From the NCBI RefSeq assembly GCF_001815865.1, contig NZ_KV822210.1, forward strand, positions 1-51,473: DNA of 51,473 bases, read 5' to 3'. The DNA is from Abiotrophia sp. HMSC24B09. GTDB taxonomy: Bacteria > Bacillota > Bacilli > Lactobacillales > Aerococcaceae. A program made the translations under genes and the position numbers. The number at the start of each line of letters is the position of its first letter. Position 1 is the first letter of the stretch. Positions 19,101-27,875 of this stretch are shown one piece after another. The notes beneath the pieces were generated by a model, which made no database searches, had not been told where the DNA came from, and saw only the letters and a list, made by a program, of their open reading frames with translations.

Positions 19101-19541
19101 ATGAAACTTCATACATTAAAACCTGCTGAAGGTTCACGTCAAGAACGTAACCGTGTCGGTCGTGGTCAAGGTTCCGGTAACGGTAAAACTGCTGGTCGCG
19201 GTCAAAAAGGTCAAAAAGCCCGTTCTGGCGGTGGCGTACGTTTAGGTTTCGAAGGTGGACAAACTCAATTGTTCCGTCGTTTACCAAAACGTGGATTCAA
19301 CAACATCAACCGTAAAGAATATGCAGTCGTTAACTTGGAAGCTCTCAACCGCTTCGAAGACGGTACGACAGTTACACCAGCTCTCTTAGTTGAAGCAGGT
19401 GTCGTTAAGAAAGAATTATCAGGAGTAAAAATCTTAGGTAATGGTCAACTTGAAAGAAAATTAACTGTTCAAGCAGCCAAATTCTCTAAAGGTGCAGAGC
19501 AAGCAATTACTGCAGCTGGTGGATCAATCGAGGTGATCTAA
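19101..19541 (+). CDS. rplO: 50S ribosomal protein L15
   Basis: 146 residues. The glycine- and arginine-rich extension ([19 protein letters not shown]) threads into the 50S core; the C-terminal globular part follows. Its TAA overlaps the secY ATG by one base, linking translation to the translocase gene. Confidence 0.97.
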   Translation: MKLHTLKPAEGSRQERNRVGRGQGSGNGKTAGRGQKGQKARSGGGVRLGFEGGQTQLFRRLPKRGFNNINRKEYAVVNLEALNRFEDGTTVTPALLVEAGVVKKELSGVKILGNGQLERKLTVQAAKFSKGAEQAITAAGGSIEVI

Positions 19542-20830
19542 TGTTTACCTTCATTAAAAATGCATTTGCGGATAAAGATACGCGTCGTCGCATCTTTTTC
19601 ACGCTCTTCGTTTTTGCGGTATTCCGATTAGGCTCACATATTCCTGTACCTGGGGTTCGGGTTTCAGCGATTAATACTTTCGCTGAGAGCGGCCTCTTAG
19701 GCTTATTAAACACTTTCGGTGGCGGGGCCTTGAAGCGCTTCTCGCTCTTCGCCATGGGGGTTTCTCCATACATTACCGCCTCAATCATCATTCAGTTATT
19801 ACAAATGGACATCGTGCCTAAGTTTACTGAATGGGCTAAGCAAGGGGAAGTTGGGCGTCGTAAGCTCAACCAATGGACCACTTATGTTGCCATTGCCCTT
19901 GGTTTAGTACAATCTTACGGTATCGCCCTCGGTTTTAACCGGATGGCGCGTCTGGGCTTGATTGCCAACCCAACGACAATGCGTTACCTGACGATTGCCC
20001 TTATCTTAACAGCTGGTTCCATGTTCTTGGTCTGGTTGGGTGAGATGATTACCCGAAGCGGTGTCGGTAACGGCTTGTCCATGATTATCATGGCCGGGAT
20101 TGTTGCGGAAGTGCCTAAGGAATTGATGGGTTATCTCCAACGCCATCTGGTAAATGGTGGAGATCATGCTATGACCAACATGCTGTCATTGGCAGCCATT
20201 ATCTTGGTCATCGTCATCTTAATTGTGATTATCGTTTTAATGGAACGGGCTCAATTGCGTATCCCAATCCATTATTCCAAGAAAGCGTCAGGGGCGCGCT
20301 ACTCAGCTCACCTCCCGCTTAAAATTAACTCAGCTGGGGTTATTCCAGTAATTTTCGCTAGTTCGTTCATTACAACACCTCAGATGATATTCTCGTTTGT
20401 GACAGTCGATCGGACTAACCCATGGATGGACTTCCTGGTACAACTCTTCGACTACCAAACACTCTACGGTGTAATCTTCTACACTGTCCTATTAATTGCG
20501 TTTACTTATTTCTATTCATTGATTCAAGTGAATCCGGAGAAAGTTGCCGAGAACTTGCAGAAGTCGAGCGGGTACATTCCAAGCGTACGTCCTGGGAAAG
20601 ATACCGAAACTTACTTAACCAAAGTTATCAACCGCTTGAGCGGAGTAGGCGCACTTTACTTGACTTTGATTGCGGTATTACCGATTGTGGCAGGGTTCTT
20701 CTGGAACTTAACGTCACGTATCTCACTCAGCGGGACTAGCTTGCTGATTGTGGTCGGGGTTGCCATTGAGACTGCTAAGCAGGTCGAAGGGCGCGTTATC
20801 AAACGCCGTTATCAAGGATTCATTCAATAA
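19541..20830 (+). CDS. secY: Preprotein translocase subunit SecY
   Basis: 429 residues with about ten membrane helices. SecY is the channel of the Sec machinery in the cytoplasmic membrane and exports the signal-peptide proteins seen in this window. Seen: the F-R-L-G-S-H-I-P-V-P-G-V first-helix region, M-G-V-S-P-Y-I-T-A-S-I-I-I-Q-L-L, the cytoplasmic R-R-K-L-N-Q segment, and the C-terminal V-I-K-R-R-Y-Q-G-F. This is the housekeeping SecY encoded in the spc operon. The start overlaps the rplO stop (TAATG). Confidence 0.98.
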   Translation: MFTFIKNAFADKDTRRRIFFTLFVFAVFRLGSHIPVPGVRVSAINTFAESGLLGLLNTFGGGALKRFSLFAMGVSPYITASIIIQLLQMDIVPKFTEWAKQGEVGRRKLNQWTTYVAIALGLVQSYGIALGFNRMARLGLIANPTTMRYLTIALILTAGSMFLVWLGEMITRSGVGNGLSMIIMAGIVAEVPKELMGYLQRHLVNGGDHAMTNMLSLAAIILVIVILIVIIVLMERAQLRIPIHYSKKASGARYSAHLPLKINSAGVIPVIFASSFITTPQMIFSFVTVDRTNPWMDFLVQLFDYQTLYGVIFYTVLLIAFTYFYSLIQVNPEKVAENLQKSSGYIPSVRPGKDTETYLTKVINRLSGVGALYLTLIAVLPIVAGFFWNLTSRISLSGTSLLIVVGVAIETAKQVEGRVIKRRYQGFIQ

Positions 20831-20865
20831 TCATGTGTCAAATAGAAGTAAAGGGAAGATACAAG

Positions 20866-21525
20866 ATGAATATTTTATTAATGGGTTTGCCTGGTGCCGG
20901 TAAAGGGACACAGAGTGAACGTCTAGTAAAAGATTATCAAATCGTACATATTGCAACTGGGGATATTTTCCGTGCTGCGATTCAGAACGAAACCCCACTT
21001 GGGCTCCAAGCCAAGGCTTACACTGACAACGGGAACCTAGTTCCTGATGAAGTGACCAACGCCATTGTACGTGAACGTTTAGCCCAAGACGACGTGAAAG
21101 CCCAAGGCTTCATGTTGGATGGCTATCCACGTACCAGCGCTCAAGCTCAGGCGCTTGATCAAAACTTGGTGGAGTTAAACTCTCCAATCCATGCCGTTAT
21201 CTATATCGATGTAGATCCAGAAGTCCTCAAGGATCGCTTGAGTGGCCGAATCATCTGCCGCAACTGTGGGGCAACCTACCACAAACTCTACAACCCACCG
21301 AAGGTTGAAGGTGTCTGTGACAATTGTGGTGCCAGTGATTTCTATCAACGTGAAGATGACAAGCCTGAGAAAGTTGCATATCGTATCAATCTCCAAATGG
21401 AATCAATTCGACCAATACTGGATTATTATGAGGAACGTGGGCTTCTTCACCGAGTGGATGGTCAACAAGCCATCGACAAGGTCTACGAAGATATCCGCCA
21501 GATTTTGTCCTCAGTGGCACAATAG
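20866..21525 (+). CDS. adk: Adenylate kinase
   Basis: 219 residues from the ATG at 20866 (M-N-I-L-L-M-G-L-P-G). It interconverts ATP + AMP and 2 ADP. The P-loop is G-L-P-G-A-G-K-G-T (residues 7-15). The LID domain has four cysteines in two CxxC pairs (C-R-N-C and C-D-N-C), so it is the zinc-binding Gram-positive type. The ribosome site AAGGGAAG is weaker than those of neighbouring genes. The ATG-like start further upstream lacks family similarity. Confidence 0.97.
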   Translation: MNILLMGLPGAGKGTQSERLVKDYQIVHIATGDIFRAAIQNETPLGLQAKAYTDNGNLVPDEVTNAIVRERLAQDDVKAQGFMLDGYPRTSAQAQALDQNLVELNSPIHAVIYIDVDPEVLKDRLSGRIICRNCGATYHKLYNPPKVEGVCDNCGASDFYQREDDKPEKVAYRINLQMESIRPILDYYEERGLLHRVDGQQAIDKVYEDIRQILSSVAQ

Positions 21526-21559
21526 CCTAACAGTAAGTTGGTAAGAGGAGGAAGTATGA

Positions 21560-21778
21560 ATGGCTAAAGATGATGTAATTGAAGTTGAAGGTACAGTCAT
21601 TGAAACTTTACCAAATGCAATGTTTAAGGTTGAATTAGAGAATGGGCATGAAATACTGGCTCACGTTTCAGGTAAAATCCGGATGAACTACATCCGCATC
21701 TTACCAGGAGATAAGGTAACGATTGAATTATCTCCTTACGATTTGACACGTGGTCGTATTACCTACCGCTTTAAGTAA
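21560..21778 (+). CDS. infA: Translation initiation factor IF-1
   Basis: 72 residues, single S1/OB fold ([28 protein letters not shown]). It binds the 30S A site during initiation. AGAGGAGG lies upstream. An out-of-frame ATG four bases before the true start stops after three codons. Confidence 0.98.
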   Translation: MAKDDVIEVEGTVIETLPNAMFKVELENGHEILAHVSGKIRMNYIRILPGDKVTIELSPYDLTRGRITYRFK

Positions 21779-21816
21779 ACCGTTCCGTTTCGAATTTAAG
21801 GAGGGAATTAGTTAAG

Positions 21817-21930
21817 ATGAAAGTTAGAGCATCTGTAAAGCCAATTTGCGAAAAATGTAAAATCATTCGTCGCAACGGCAATGTGATGGTAATTTGCGAA
21901 AATCCAAAACATAAACAACGTCAAGGTTAA
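21817..21930 (+). CDS. rpmJ: 50S ribosomal protein L36
   Basis: 37 residues. It starts M-K-V-R-A-S-V-K-P and has the zinc ligands C-E-K-C, C and H ([11 protein letters not shown]), the zinc-containing form. AAGGAGGG lies upstream; it sits between infA and rpsM as in most Bacillota. Confidence 0.96.
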   Translation: MKVRASVKPICEKCKIIRRNGNVMVICENPKHKQRQG

Positions 21931-21951
21931 TAAGAAGGAGGTGCCAGATAA

Positions 21952-22314
21952 ATGGCTCGTATTGCTGGAGTAGATATTCCGCGTGAAAAACGTGTAGTAA
22001 TCTCATTAACATACATCTACGGTATTGGTTTGAAAACTGCACAACAAGTATTAAAACAAGCAAACGTTTCTGAAGACACTCGCGTTAAGGACTTATCAAA
22101 CGATGAGCTCGACCGTATCCGTGAAATCATTGACGGCCTCAAAGTTGAAGGGGACTTACGTCGTGAAATTAGCTTGAACATCAAGCGTCTCCAAGAAATC
22201 GGTTCTTACCGTGGCTTACGTCACCGTCGTGGCTTGCCAGTTCGTGGTCAAAACACCAAGAACAACGCTCGTACACGTAAAGGACCTAAGAAAATGGTCA
22301 CTGGTAAAAAATAA
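21952..22314 (+). CDS. rpsM: 30S ribosomal protein S13
   Basis: 120 residues. Head protein that contacts the P-site tRNA and forms bridges to the 50S subunit. [20 protein letters not shown] and the basic tail R-T-R-K-G-P-K-K are characteristic. GAAGGAGG lies upstream. Confidence 0.98.
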   Translation: MARIAGVDIPREKRVVISLTYIYGIGLKTAQQVLKQANVSEDTRVKDLSNDELDRIREIIDGLKVEGDLRREISLNIKRLQEIGSYRGLRHRRGLPVRGQNTKNNARTRKGPKKMVTGKK

Positions 22315-22348
22315 TACTCGAATATAGAATGAAGGAGGTATAAACTTC

Positions 22349-22744
22349 ATGGCAAAGAAAAAACAAGTTGCACGTCGTCGCCGTCGTGTTAGAAAAAATG
22401 TCGAGAAAGGTGTAGCACACATTCGCTCTACATTCAACAACACTATTGTTATGATCACTGACGTGAATGGTAATGCTATTTCATGGTCATCCGCAGGTTC
22501 ATTAGGTTTCCGTGGTTCTAAGAAATCTACCCCATTCGCTGCACAAATGGCTTCAGAAGTGGCTGCTAAAGGTGCTATGGATCACGGGATGAAGACTGTT
22601 GAAGTAACAGTAAAAGGCCCAGGTTCAGGTCGTGAGTCAGCAATTCGTTCATTGCAAGCTACAGGTTTAGAAGTAACCGCCATCCGCGACGTTACCCCTA
22701 TTCCTCACAACGGTTGCCGTCCTCCAAAACGTCGCCGCGTATAA
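22349..22744 (+). CDS. rpsK: 30S ribosomal protein S11
   Basis: 131 residues. Platform protein near the E site and the Shine-Dalgarno helix. [11 protein letters not shown] and the C-terminal [12 protein letters not shown] are diagnostic. GAAGGAGG precedes the ATG. Confidence 0.98.
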   Translation: MAKKKQVARRRRRVRKNVEKGVAHIRSTFNNTIVMITDVNGNAISWSSAGSLGFRGSKKSTPFAAQMASEVAAKGAMDHGMKTVEVTVKGPGSGRESAIRSLQATGLEVTAIRDVTPIPHNGCRPPKRRRV

Positions 22745-22814
22745 TCTAGATGACTCAAGCAACTGTGAAGCGCGTTATTACCAAGACTAACGTTTTGAAA
22801 GGGGAATATAATCG

Positions 22815-23759
22815 ATGATCGAAATTGAAAAGCCAGAAATTAAAACGATTGAAGTCAGTGACGATGCCAAGTTTGGTAAAATTGTCGTTGAACCACTTGA
22901 ACGTGGATATGGAACAACCCTTGGAAATTCATTACGTCGTATTTTATTATCTTCATTACCTGGTTCCGCTGTTACTAGCATCCAGATTGATGGAGTACTG
23001 CATGAATTTGCTACAGTTGAAGGTGTCGTGGAAGATGTTCCAACGATTATCTTGAACTTGAAGAAATTAGCATTGAAACTTCACACTCAAGAGTCAAAAG
23101 TAATTGAATTAAACGTCACCGGTCCAAAAGTTGTGACCGCAGCTGATATTATGCACGATAACGATGTGCAAATCCTCAACCCTGAGCTCTACATTTGCAC
23201 CCTGGCTGATGGCGCTGAATTGAAGATGCGTCTCAACGTAGCCAACGGTCGTGGTTATGTACGGAGCGAACACAACAAACGGGAAGACATGCCAATCGGC
23301 GTCTTGCCAATCGATTCGATCTATACCCCAATTAAGAAGGTAAACTATCAAGTCGAAAACACCCGTATCGGGCAAAAGAACGTTTATGATAAATTAACTT
23401 TAGATATTTGGACCGACGGTTCAATTAGTCCTGAAAAATCATTAAGTTTAGCCGCTAAAATCTTAACGGAGCACTTGAATATCTTCGTTAACCTCAACGA
23501 TGAAGCGCGTCAAACTGAAATTATGGTTGAGAAGGAAGAAGCTGAAAAAGAGAAAATGTTAATCATGACGATTGAAGAGTTAGACTTATCCGTTCGTTCA
23601 TACAACTGTTTGAAACGCGCGGGCATCAACACGATTCAAGAGTTGACTAACAAATCAGAAGCAGAAATGATTAAAGTACGTAACCTTGGCCGTAAATCAT
23701 TAGAGGAAGTCAAACAAAAATTGGCTAACCTTGAGTTGAGCTTACGCCAAGACGACTAG
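22815..23759 (+). CDS. rpoA: RNA polymerase alpha subunit
   Basis: 314 residues. The N-terminal dimerisation domain ([22 protein letters not shown]) initiates polymerase assembly. The C-terminal domain ([17 protein letters not shown] and [10 protein letters not shown]) binds UP elements and activators. The two are joined by a charged linker near residues 230-250. A 70-base gap separates it from rpsK; the ribosome site AAAGGGG is about seven bases before the ATG. Confidence 0.98.
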   Translation: MIEIEKPEIKTIEVSDDAKFGKIVVEPLERGYGTTLGNSLRRILLSSLPGSAVTSIQIDGVLHEFATVEGVVEDVPTIILNLKKLALKLHTQESKVIELNVTGPKVVTAADIMHDNDVQILNPELYICTLADGAELKMRLNVANGRGYVRSEHNKREDMPIGVLPIDSIYTPIKKVNYQVENTRIGQKNVYDKLTLDIWTDGSISPEKSLSLAAKILTEHLNIFVNLNDEARQTEIMVEKEEAEKEKMLIMTIEELDLSVRSYNCLKRAGINTIQELTNKSEAEMIKVRNLGRKSLEEVKQKLANLELSLRQDD

Positions 23760-23801
23760 TATAGGATATTTCATATTCAAAGCAAAGGAGGAAACTGAAT
23801 A

Positions 23802-24182
23802 ATGGCATACCGCAAATTAGGACGTAAGAGCGCACAACGTAACGCATTATTGCGTGACTTAACTACTGATGTGATCGTATACGGCCGTATCGAAACCACA
23901 GAAACTCGTGCCAAAGAAGTACGTAAATTCGTTGATCAAATGATTACCTTAGGTAAAAAAGGTGACTTAGCATCACGCCGTCGTGCTGCAGCATTCTTGC
24001 GTAACGAGATTGCTAGCGCAACCGTTGAAGGGGATCAAGTCGTTGTTGAACGTGTCTTGACTCGTTTGTTCGGTGAGTACGCTGAGCGCTACGCTGACCG
24101 CCAAGGTGGCTACACCCGTGTCTTGAAGACCGGCCCACGTCGTGGTGATGGCGCCCCAATGGCAATCATCGAATTAGTATAA
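23802..24182 (+). CDS. rplQ: 50S ribosomal protein L17
   Basis: 126 residues. L17 lies near the tunnel exit. [13 protein letters not shown] and the final [12 protein letters not shown] are family-typical. It is the last gene of the ribosomal operon; a hairpin and long T-run follow. Confidence 0.97.
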   Translation: MAYRKLGRKSAQRNALLRDLTTDVIVYGRIETTETRAKEVRKFVDQMITLGKKGDLASRRRAAAFLRNEIASATVEGDQVVVERVLTRLFGEYAERYADRQGGYTRVLKTGPRRGDGAPMAIIELV

Positions 24183-24264
24183 TAGAGTGAGAATTCGCTT
24201 TATGATGAGGAGTGTGACGATTCTGTAGCCTTGCTAACCAACTACAGGGTCTAGCTCTATAGCA

Positions 24265-24324
24265 CGATTGGGGGAGCCCTGCTTCCCCAATCGCTAGCTA
24301 TCATCGTAAAAGTGATTTTTTTTT
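24265..24324 (+). terminator. Terminator region of the ribosomal operon
   Basis: A 13-bp stem (24265-24277 with 24281-24293, one mismatch, loop CCT) is followed about 20 bases on by a run of nine or ten T at 24316-24324. A weak ATCA/TGAT stem sits right against the T-run. The spacing is loose for a canonical terminator, so termination may need both elements. Confidence 0.6.
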
Positions 24325-24342
24325 GGACTTATACTCAAATTC

Positions 24343-24371
24343 TTGAAAGTGACGCCCCCAGGTGGTAGAGT
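24343..24371 (+). promoter_or_regulatory. Putative ecfA1 promoter
   Basis: TTGAAA (24343-24348), 17-base spacer, TAGAGT (24366-24371). The -10 matches only four of six consensus bases. Confidence 0.45.
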
Positions 24372-24385
24372 AAGGGGGTGAGTTG

Positions 24386-24431
24386 CTTTCATAGCTAAGG
24401 CCAGGTAGGAAACTGGCTTTAGCTATGAAAG
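24386..24431 (+). promoter_or_regulatory. Stable 19-bp hairpin in the ecfA1 leader
   Basis: Bases 24386-24404 pair with 24413-24431 (18 Watson-Crick pairs and one G-U), loop of eight bases. If the promoter at 24343 is right, this hairpin begins about eight bases from the transcript's 5' end. There is no T-run, so it is not a terminator. Possible 5' stabiliser or binding site. Confidence 0.5.
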
Positions 24432-24470
24432 TAGCAAGGAGGCCCCAGAGGCAGAGAGGATGAAACAGAC

Positions 24471-25310
24471 ATGGCAGCAAGCGTTGTAAAACTATCGCAT
24501 ATCGATTTTCGTTACTATGGTAGCGAGGTCAATTCCCTGACCGATGTCTCCCTAGAAATCAAGGAAGGCGAATGGGTGGCTATTATTGGGCCAAACGGCT
24601 CAGGCAAGTCTACCCTAGCCAAAATTATGAATGGCCTCCTCGTGCCTGCGGCAGGCCAGGTAACCATTAAGGATTTAACCATTGACGAAGAGACCGTTTG
24701 GGAGGCTCGTCGCTCAGTTGGCATGGTCTTCCAGAACCCAGACAACCAATTTGTTGGTTCGACGGTAGAAGATGATGTGGCCTTTGGCTTGGAGAATAAT
24801 GGAGTGCCACGTCAGGAGATGATTAGCCGGATTGAAGAGGCGCTGGCTGAGGTTCGAATGTCAGAATTTAAGGACAAGGAGCCTGCCCGCCTATCAGGGG
24901 GCCAGAAGCAACGGGTAGCCCTGGCTAGCATCTTGGCTTTGCGACCTGACATTATTATCTTGGATGAAGCGACTTCTATGTTGGACCCTAACGGTCGTCA
25001 AGAAGTGATTGCCGCCATCCGTAAGATTAAGGAACGCTTCAACCTGACGGTTATTTCCATTACCCATGATTTGGACGAAGCTAGCTTGGCTGACCGTATC
25101 CTCATGATGCAGGGCGGCCGCCTAGTTCAAGACAAGAAACCGGAAGAAATCTTCCTAATGGGTGAGCAATTAGTGGAACAAGGCTTGGATGTGCCTTTTT
25201 CACAGAAACTTAAGGACGCTCTAGCTGCCCGCGGACTGGATGTGCCGGATAACTATCTCGATGAGGAGGCCTTATTGACATGGATCACACCATTGTATTC
25301 GACCAAGTAA
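24471..25310 (+). CDS. ecfA1: ECF transporter ATPase A1
   Basis: 279 residues. One of two ATPases of the group II energy-coupling-factor module that powers vitamin and metal S-components at the cytoplasmic membrane. Walker A G-P-N-G-S-G-K-S-T, Q-loop V-F-Q-N-P-D-N-Q-F, signature L-S-G-G-Q-K-Q-R, Walker B I-I-I-L-D-E-A and H-loop T-H-D are all intact. The start ATG at 24471 has GAGAGGA ten bases upstream; the ATG at 24460 is out of frame and short. Its 3' end overlaps ecfA2 by 31 bases. Location directly after rplQ is standard for many Bacillota. Confidence 0.95.
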   Translation: MAASVVKLSHIDFRYYGSEVNSLTDVSLEIKEGEWVAIIGPNGSGKSTLAKIMNGLLVPAAGQVTIKDLTIDEETVWEARRSVGMVFQNPDNQFVGSTVEDDVAFGLENNGVPRQEMISRIEEALAEVRMSEFKDKEPARLSGGQKQRVALASILALRPDIIILDEATSMLDPNGRQEVIAAIRKIKERFNLTVISITHDLDEASLADRILMMQGGRLVQDKKPEEIFLMGEQLVEQGLDVPFSQKLKDALAARGLDVPDNYLDEEALLTWITPLYSTK

Positions 25311-26176
25311 GTTACCATTACAATGCCAATACGCCTTTTGAGGTAGCGGCCCTCTTCGACGTTAATTTAACCATTCCAGCCCACCAAGTGACTGCCGTCA
25401 TCGGCCATACGGGTTCAGGCAAGTCGACTCTGATTCAACACCTTAATGTTTTGATTAAGCCAACCAAGGGCTCAGTACGTCTAGGGGATGTCTTGGTTAC
25501 ATCTACGGCTAAGTTACCTTCCCTCAAGCCCTTGCGTAAGCAGGTCGGTGTCGTCTTCCAATTCCCGGAAGCCCAGCTCTTTGAAGAGACGGTCCTCAAG
25601 GATGTCATGTTTGGACCTTTGAATTTTGGTGTCTCGGAAGAGGACGCGCTCGCCATTGCTAAGGAAAAATTATCCCTGGTCGGCATCAGTCCGGACCTCT
25701 ATGAGCGCTCGCCTTTCGATCTCAGTGGAGGCCAAATGCGACGGGTGGCCATTGCGGGTGTTTTGGCCTTAGAACCGCAAGTGTTGGTCTTAGACGAGCC
25801 AACTGCCGGCTTAGACCCACTGGGTCAAGCCCAAATGCTGGACATGTTCATGCGCCTCCAAAAAGAGGATAAGTTGACCCTAGTCTTAATCAGTCACCAA
25901 ATGGATGACGTTGCCCGTTATGCCGACCATGTCATTGTCATGGAAGGGGGCACGGTGGCTAAGACAGGGACGCCTGAACAGGTCTTCAGCCAGACGGATT
26001 GGTTGCGCCAACGGCGCTTAGATGTGCCACGCTCCATGCAGTTTCTGGAGAAATTACAGGAGCGCTTAGGGGACCAGGCCCTAGCTATCGACCAGGCGCC
26101 CCTGACCGTTGAAGCCTTAGCCGACTTGCTCATGGCCCATCTTCCAGCTAAGGAGGGGACCGGCCATGTTGGATAA
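25280..26176 (+). CDS. ecfA2: ECF transporter ATPase A2
   Basis: 298 residues. Partner ATPase of EcfA1. It has Walker A G-H-T-G-S-G-K-S-T, Q-loop V-F-Q-F-P-E-A-Q-L-F, signature L-S-G-G-Q-M-R-R, Walker B V-L-V-L-D-E-P and S-H-Q in the H-loop. The Q-M-R-R variant after the signature and the F-P-E-A-Q-L segment are typical of the A2 branch. The start lies 31 bases inside ecfA1 behind AGGAGG; the end overlaps ecfT by 11 bases, indicating coupled synthesis of the complex. Confidence 0.95.
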   Translation: MDHTIVFDQVSYHYNANTPFEVAALFDVNLTIPAHQVTAVIGHTGSGKSTLIQHLNVLIKPTKGSVRLGDVLVTSTAKLPSLKPLRKQVGVVFQFPEAQLFEETVLKDVMFGPLNFGVSEEDALAIAKEKLSLVGISPDLYERSPFDLSGGQMRRVAIAGVLALEPQVLVLDEPTAGLDPLGQAQMLDMFMRLQKEDKLTLVLISHQMDDVARYADHVIVMEGGTVAKTGTPEQVFSQTDWLRQRRLDVPRSMQFLEKLQERLGDQALAIDQAPLTVEALADLLMAHLPAKEGTGHVG

Positions 26177-26975
26177 AATGTTACTGGGACGCTATATCAA
26201 TATGGATTCCTGGGTCCATCGACTGGATCCACGGACCAAGTTGCTAGCTTCTTTCTACTTTATTTTTGCGGTCTTCTTAGCCGATTCCTGGTTGGGTTAC
26301 GCCATTTTGGCGCTCTTTACCCTCTTGGCTATTAAGTTGACCGGTCTTTCCTTTAAGTTCTTTATTAATGGGGTCAAGCCCATGATTTGGCTGATTCTCT
26401 TTACCGTGGTCTTTCAGATTCTCTTCACTAATGGGGGCCATGTCTTCTGGCAGTGGGGACCCTTTGTCCTCTCGACTGGTGGTTTGGAGAGTGGGGCCTT
26501 TATCTTCATGCGTCTGGTCCTCATTATTATGATGTCCACTATTCTAACCTTAACGACAGCGCCCCTGGAGCTAACGGACGGGATTGAACATCTCTTGCGG
26601 CCCCTGACTCGCTTTGGCTTCCCTGCCCACGAGTTGGCCCTTATGCTGGCTATCGCCTTGCGCTATGTGCCAACCCTCATGGATGAAGCCCAGAAAATCA
26701 TGAACGCCCAACGCTCGCGTGGGGTAGAGTTCGATCAAGGTAGCCTCATGCAGAGAATGAAGGCTGTCGTGCCGATTTTGGTGCCCCTTTTCATCTCTGC
26801 CTTCAACCGGGCCGAAGAAATGGCAACCGCCATGGAAGCGAGGGGCTATCGCGGAGCAGAAGGCCGTACCAAGTATCGCCAGTTGGCCTACAGCCCAGCT
26901 GATAGACAAGTGCGTTGGGCCTTGCTAGTCCTGGCCTTAGCCTTGTTAGCTAGCCGTTTCTGGCCAGTGGGGTGA
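26166..26975 (+). CDS. ecfT: ECF transporter transmembrane subunit T
   Basis: 269 residues, about five membrane helices. EcfT couples the two ATPases to exchangeable S-components. The cytoplasmic coupling helices carry the two Ala-Arg-Gly-like motifs (A-Q-R-S-R-G-V-E-F and M-E-A-R-G-Y-R-G). It begins within the last codons of ecfA2 with AAGGAGGGG upstream. QueT, encoded at 46.2 kb in this window, is a likely client S-component (inference from the ECF group II model). Confidence 0.95.
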   Translation: MLDKMLLGRYINMDSWVHRLDPRTKLLASFYFIFAVFLADSWLGYAILALFTLLAIKLTGLSFKFFINGVKPMIWLILFTVVFQILFTNGGHVFWQWGPFVLSTGGLESGAFIFMRLVLIIMMSTILTLTTAPLELTDGIEHLLRPLTRFGFPAHELALMLAIALRYVPTLMDEAQKIMNAQRSRGVEFDQGSLMQRMKAVVPILVPLFISAFNRAEEMATAMEARGYRGAEGRTKYRQLAYSPADRQVRWALLVLALALLASRFWPVG

Positions 26976-26979
26976 GGCC

Positions 26980-27753
26980 ATGCCACGTTATGCCATTCAA
27001 CTCGCTTATGACGGTAGTCGCTTTGTCGGCTACCAAGTTCAGCCCAATGGCCCTTCTATTCAGGCCAATCTAGACGCGGCTCTAATCAAAATGGCAAAGT
27101 GCCCAGAAGGCGTGACCATTCCCACAGTGGCGTCAGGCCGGACTGATTCGGGTGTCCATTCCTTGGGCCAGGTAGTACATTTTGATTATCCTGCCCCTAT
27201 GCCTCAACAAGCCATGCAAAGAGCTCTCAATGCCCTCTTGGACCCGGCTATTAAGGTAGTGGCAGTGGCTCGGGTGGCCGATGATTTCCATGCCCGCTAC
27301 CATGCTGTGGGTAAGGAGTACCGTTATCGGGTAGATGTGGGGCCCTATGCCAATCCCTTCAAACGCCTCTACAGTCTCCACCATCCCTATCGCTATGACT
27401 TAGACCGAATCAATCAAGCCTTGGAGGCCGTGGTGGGAACCCATGACTTCACCAGCTTCTGTTCGACTAAGACCGATAAGGAAGACAAGGTGCGGACCGT
27501 TCATATGGCCCGAGTTTGGGAAGATAAGGACCAACAGGAACTGGTCTTCCAGTTCCAGGGGACAGGTTTCCTCTATAATATGATTCGGATTCTAGTCGGC
27601 ACTAGCCTGCAAATCGGGGATGGGCTGCGTCCTGTCAATGAGCTGGAACGTTTAATCCAGGTTCAAAACCGCAAGGAAGCAGGTCCAACGGCGCCGCCAC
27701 AGGGACTTTATCTCCACCAGGTTTTCTATGAGCCATCGCCATTTAACAACTAA
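26980..27753 (+). CDS. truA: tRNA pseudouridine(38-40) synthase TruA
   Basis: 257 residues. It isomerises uridines 38-40 in the tRNA anticodon stem. The catalytic aspartate lies in G-R-T-D-S-G-V-H; also F-x-A-R-Y near residue 105 and G-T-G-F-L-Y-N-M-I-R. The ATG is four bases after the ecfT stop and uses GTGAGG at the ecfT end as its ribosome site. Last gene of the ecf operon. Confidence 0.96.
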   Translation: MPRYAIQLAYDGSRFVGYQVQPNGPSIQANLDAALIKMAKCPEGVTIPTVASGRTDSGVHSLGQVVHFDYPAPMPQQAMQRALNALLDPAIKVVAVARVADDFHARYHAVGKEYRYRVDVGPYANPFKRLYSLHHPYRYDLDRINQALEAVVGTHDFTSFCSTKTDKEDKVRTVHMARVWEDKDQQELVFQFQGTGFLYNMIRILVGTSLQIGDGLRPVNELERLIQVQNRKEAGPTAPPQGLYLHQVFYEPSPFNN

Positions 27754-27755
27754 TT

Positions 27756-27790
27756 GATCAAGCTCTCTTGCCTAGCAAGGGGGCTTGATC
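27756..27790 (+). terminator. truA terminator
   Basis: GATCAAGC / GCTTGATC outer arms and CTTGC / GCAAG inner arms, ending in a short TTT. Confidence 0.75.
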
Positions 27791-27808
27791 TTTGCTATTA
27801 AAAAAGCA

Positions 27809-27837
27809 TTGACATTTATTCAGAGTTCCCTTAAAAT
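27809..27837 (+). promoter_or_regulatory. oppA promoter
   Basis: Perfect -35 TTGACA (27809-27814), 17-base spacer, -10 TAAAAT (27832-27837). Confidence 0.85.
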
Positions 27838-27856
27838 TAACTCATGTGATTTTAAT
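27832..27856 (+). promoter_or_regulatory. Shared opp motif, oppA copy (candidate operator)
   Basis: TAAAATTAA-C-TCATGTG-A-TTTTAAT, starting at the -10. It recurs 1.77 kb downstream at 29603-29627 with two differences in 25 bases and the same position relative to its -10. AAAATTAA (27833-27840) and TTAATTTT (27852-27859) also form an inverted repeat. Regulator unknown. Confidence 0.55.
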
Positions 27857-27875
27857 TTTACTAAGGGGGATACTT

